Part shown: positions 62,079-64,000 of the stretch, piece after piece
How the letters are laid out: the number at the start of each line of letters is the position of its first letter
Numbering within the stretch: the stretch's first letter is position 1
From: Curtobacterium pusillum
GTDB lineage: Bacteria; Actinomycetota; Actinomycetes; Actinomycetales; Microbacteriaceae
Reading direction: 5' to 3'
NCBI RefSeq assembly: GCF_007673235.1
Contig: NZ_VDZH01000002.1
Span: 1-64,000, forward strand
Length of the DNA stretch: 64,000 nt
Notes under the pieces: generated by a model
What the model was told of the DNA's origin: nothing
Databases searched by the model: none
Seen by the model: only the letters and a program-made list of their open reading frames with translations
Made by a program: the position numbers and the translations under genes

Positions 62079-63482
62079 ATGGCGAACGGATTCAGCACTC
62101 CGATCGACCGACGCACGCTGTTCAGGTTCGGTGCGGCCGGGCTCGCGCTCGCCGGCGTCGGATCGCTGGCCGCGTGCTCGACTTCCGGCGGCGGTGGCGC
62201 GACGGGCACGATCAAGATGCTCTACTTCGGCGAGCAGAGTGCGGCGACCGCGCTGCAGAAGGCCATCGAGCCGAAGATCCGGCAGCTCGACAAGAAGGCG
62301 AGCCTGCAGGTCACGGCCATCAACGGCACCGACTGGAACGACTTCCTCGCGAAGGTGCTCACGCAGATCGCTTCCGGTGACGTCCCCGATATCGTCAGCG
62401 TCGCGACCGAGGGGCAGCAGCTGCTCGCCTCGAAGGACCTGTTGACGCCGCTCGACGACCTCGTCACGAAGAACCTGTCCGGGCTCTCGGCCTACTTCAA
62501 GGGCATCCACCCGTCGTTGGTCGAGTCGACGATGTACCAGGGGCACCTCTACACGCTGCCGGACAGCTTCAACGCGGGCAGCATGTTCTACTCGACCTCG
62601 CTGTTCGAGAAGGCCGGGCTCGCACGTCCGGCCGCGAACTGGTCGATGGACGACTTCCACTCCTCGGCGGAGCGCCTGGCGAAGGTCGGCGGCAGCACCT
62701 ACGCGTTCGACTGGGTCGTGCGGCTCTGGGGCAGCTGGACCTCGTTCCTGTACGCGAACGACGGCAACCTCCTCGAGGAGGGGCGCTACTCCGGCGGCGA
62801 CTGGCTCTGGGGGAGCAAGGCGTTCGACGGGAACGCCGTGGGGGTCAGCGGTCGCAAGGGCGGCTGGAAGTGGGGCGACCCGACCGCGAACTCCGATGCC
62901 GCGGTCGAGGCGCTGCAGTACGTGATCGACCTCCAGAAGTCCGGGGCGTCACCGTCGCCCGACGTCGGCGGCGGCAGCACGCTGCAGGGGCTGTTCTCGT
63001 CCGGTCGCATCGGCATGACGATCGGCGGCGGGTTCTGGGCCGGCGGACTCCACAACGCCGGCATGAAGAACGGCAGCTTCGACGTCGTGCAGTTCCCGAC
63101 GTGGAAGAGCAACAAGTCGTTGTTCGGGGCCGGAGGCTACGGGATCTTCAACTCCTCGAAGCAGAAGGACCTCGCGTTCGAGGTCATCAAGCTGATGGTG
63201 CAGCCGGAGAGCTTCGACGCCCTCTGGCCCGGGAACGTCACCACCCCGGCGCAGAAGTCGTTGTTGACCGCGGACCGGTACGAGACGACCGGACCGGAGC
63301 ACTGGTCGGTGTTCTACGACCAGCTGGACAACTCGGTGCCCATCTCCGCACCGCCGTACTACAACGCGCTCGCGACGGCCCTCAACCAGCGCACCACCCA
63401 AGCGATCTCGTCCGGCAACGCGAAGAAGGCGCTCGACGGCCTGCAAGCCGACATCGAGAAGGCCGCTGCGCAGGCGTCCTGA
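62079..63482 (+). CDS. ABC sugar transporter, substrate-binding lipoprotein
   Basis: This 467-aa solute-binding protein has a twin-arginine start (DRRTLFRFGAAGLALAGVG) ending in a lipobox LAAC, so it is probably exported by Tat and then lipidated. The mature part begins TIKMLYFGEQSAATALQKAI. By context it binds fructose-containing oligosaccharides. GAGAGGAG precedes the ATG. Its stop overlaps the permease start by one base (TGATG). Confidence 0.92.
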   Translation: MANGFSTPIDRRTLFRFGAAGLALAGVGSLAACSTSGGGGATGTIKMLYFGEQSAATALQKAIEPKIRQLDKKASLQVTAINGTDWNDFLAKVLTQIASGDVPDIVSVATEGQQLLASKDLLTPLDDLVTKNLSGLSAYFKGIHPSLVESTMYQGHLYTLPDSFNAGSMFYSTSLFEKAGLARPAANWSMDDFHSSAERLAKVGGSTYAFDWVVRLWGSWTSFLYANDGNLLEEGRYSGGDWLWGSKAFDGNAVGVSGRKGGWKWGDPTANSDAAVEALQYVIDLQKSGASPSPDVGGGSTLQGLFSSGRIGMTIGGGFWAGGLHNAGMKNGSFDVVQFPTWKSNKSLFGAGGYGIFNSSKQKDLAFEVIKLMVQPESFDALWPGNVTTPAQKSLLTADRYETTGPEHWSVFYDQLDNSVPISAPPYYNALATALNQRTTQAISSGNAKKALDGLQADIEKAAAQAS

Positions 63483-64000
63483 TGACCACGACGACAGGAA
63501 TCCGCTCCCGGCGGGCTGCCGAGGTCGCAGCCCACCGCCCGGCGGCCAAGCGCGTCCGGCGTCGCGAAGCCTCCTTCGGCTACGCGATGATCGGACTGGC
63601 GGTGGTCTTCGTCGCCGTCTTCACCTTCATCCCGATCCTCGCGTCGCTGGGGCTCTCGTTCACGTCGTGGGACGTGATCAGCAGTCCGAAGTTCGTCGGT
63701 CTGGACAACTACGTCCGACTGTTCACCGACGGCCCGGTCCTGGCGTCCTTCGGGGTCACGGTCGTCCTCGCCGTGTGCATCGTCGCCCTGCAGATCTCGC
63801 TCGGGATGCTGCTGGCGGTCCTGGCGAACAACCGGAAGCGCAACGCCACGCGCGTGTTCTTCCGGACGTCGTTCTACCTGCCGCTGCTCGCGTCGTCCGC
63901 CGCGGTGTCGATCTTCATGGGCTACATCTTCGACACGAAGTTCGGGCTCATCAACTACTACCTGAACGAGATCGGGCTCCCCGGGGCGCACTGGCTGAAC
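63482..64000 (+). CDS. ABC sugar transporter, permease (5' part, cut by window end)
   Basis: The gene starts at ATG 63482, overlapping the binding-protein stop, and is open to the last base (173 residues visible). A ~30-residue basic N-terminus (RSRRAAEVAAHRPAAKRVRR) is followed by a first helix MIGLAVVFVAVFTFIPILAS, then LGLSFTSWDVISSPKFVGLDN, the standard MalF/UgpA layout. The EAA loop lies outside the window. Confidence 0.9.
   Translation, partial: MTTTTGIRSRRAAEVAAHRPAAKRVRRREASFGYAMIGLAVVFVAVFTFIPILASLGLSFTSWDVISSPKFVGLDNYVRLFTDGPVLASFGVTVVLAVCIVALQISLGMLLAVLANNRKRNATRVFFRTSFYLPLLASSAAVSIFMGYIFDTKFGLINYYLNEIGLPGAHWLN

Overview
The window is high-GC actinobacterial chromosome. Genes start mostly with ATG or GTG, several neighbouring genes overlap by GTGA or ATGA, and the ribonucleotide reductase is class Ib. 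Gene order, small DUF2510 membrane proteins and abundant plant-polysaccharide genes fit the family Microbacteriaceae, and Curtobacterium is my best guess. That genus call is inference from gene content, not from a database comparison.

Layout. 1-0.4 kb: the end of an rRNA operon (23S 3' end, 5S, terminator). 0.5-11 kb: a conserved actinobacterial block (Arg/Gly-repeat TPR protein, HAD phosphatase, small protein, tlyA, nadK, recN, pyrG, Nudix hydrolase, DUF1349 protein, xerD) that follows the order of Mycobacterium tuberculosis Rv1691-Rv1701. 11-18 kb: small membrane proteins, an LLM oxidoreductase, an ArsR/MFS pair with two clear operators, a methyltransferase and an epimerase. 18-22.6 kb: a TetR-controlled MFS plus GH3 beta-glucosidase unit. 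23-32 kb: a second LLM enzyme, a DUF3516-type RNA helicase, a secreted repeat protein flanked by a 28-bp direct repeat, RNase HI, a LysM lipoprotein, an aldo-keto reductase and an MFS transporter. 32.2-36.4 kb: nrdHIEF behind two NrdR-like boxes. 36.4-47.4 kb: accessory DNA, in part visibly less GC-rich, with a two-dehydrogenase operon and a LuxR regulator, GNAT/VOC/MerR genes, and a bacteriocin-like locus. 47.4-49.2 kb: a beta-lactamase-fold protein and a phosphotransferase. 49.2-55.5 kb: LacI regulator, ABC importer and GH127 arabinofuranosidase. 55.5-59.3 kb: a broken HEPN-MNT toxin-antitoxin pair, a PRC-barrel protein, a DUF2510 protein and a sortase-anchored ice-binding-fold adhesin. 59.4-64 kb: a GH32 fructosidase, LacI and ABC importer unit cut by the window end.

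How the parts work together. Three sugar units (GH3, GH127, GH32) each pair a glycosidase with a transporter and a local repressor, and each has a palindromic operator in a divergent promoter region. This suits a plant-surface saprophyte or endophyte. The nrd operon supplies deoxynucleotides, and the pyrG-xerD block is housekeeping.

Most notable sequence-level signals: (i) six long palindromes of one intergenic family, built on GGAGGCGCGG...CCGCGCCTCC, plus scattered half copies, one of them inside a permease gene; (ii) a TANNNT hexamer 6-8 nt before the start codon of at least thirteen genes, suggesting widespread leaderless transcription; (iii) a minus-strand locus at 45.4-47.4 kb that encodes a secreted, four-cysteine, glycine-rich hydrophobic hairpin protein, a 2-TM partner, a related membrane pseudogene with two in-frame TGA codons, and an SdpI-family protein. 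This last locus is the best candidate here for an undescribed antagonism system.
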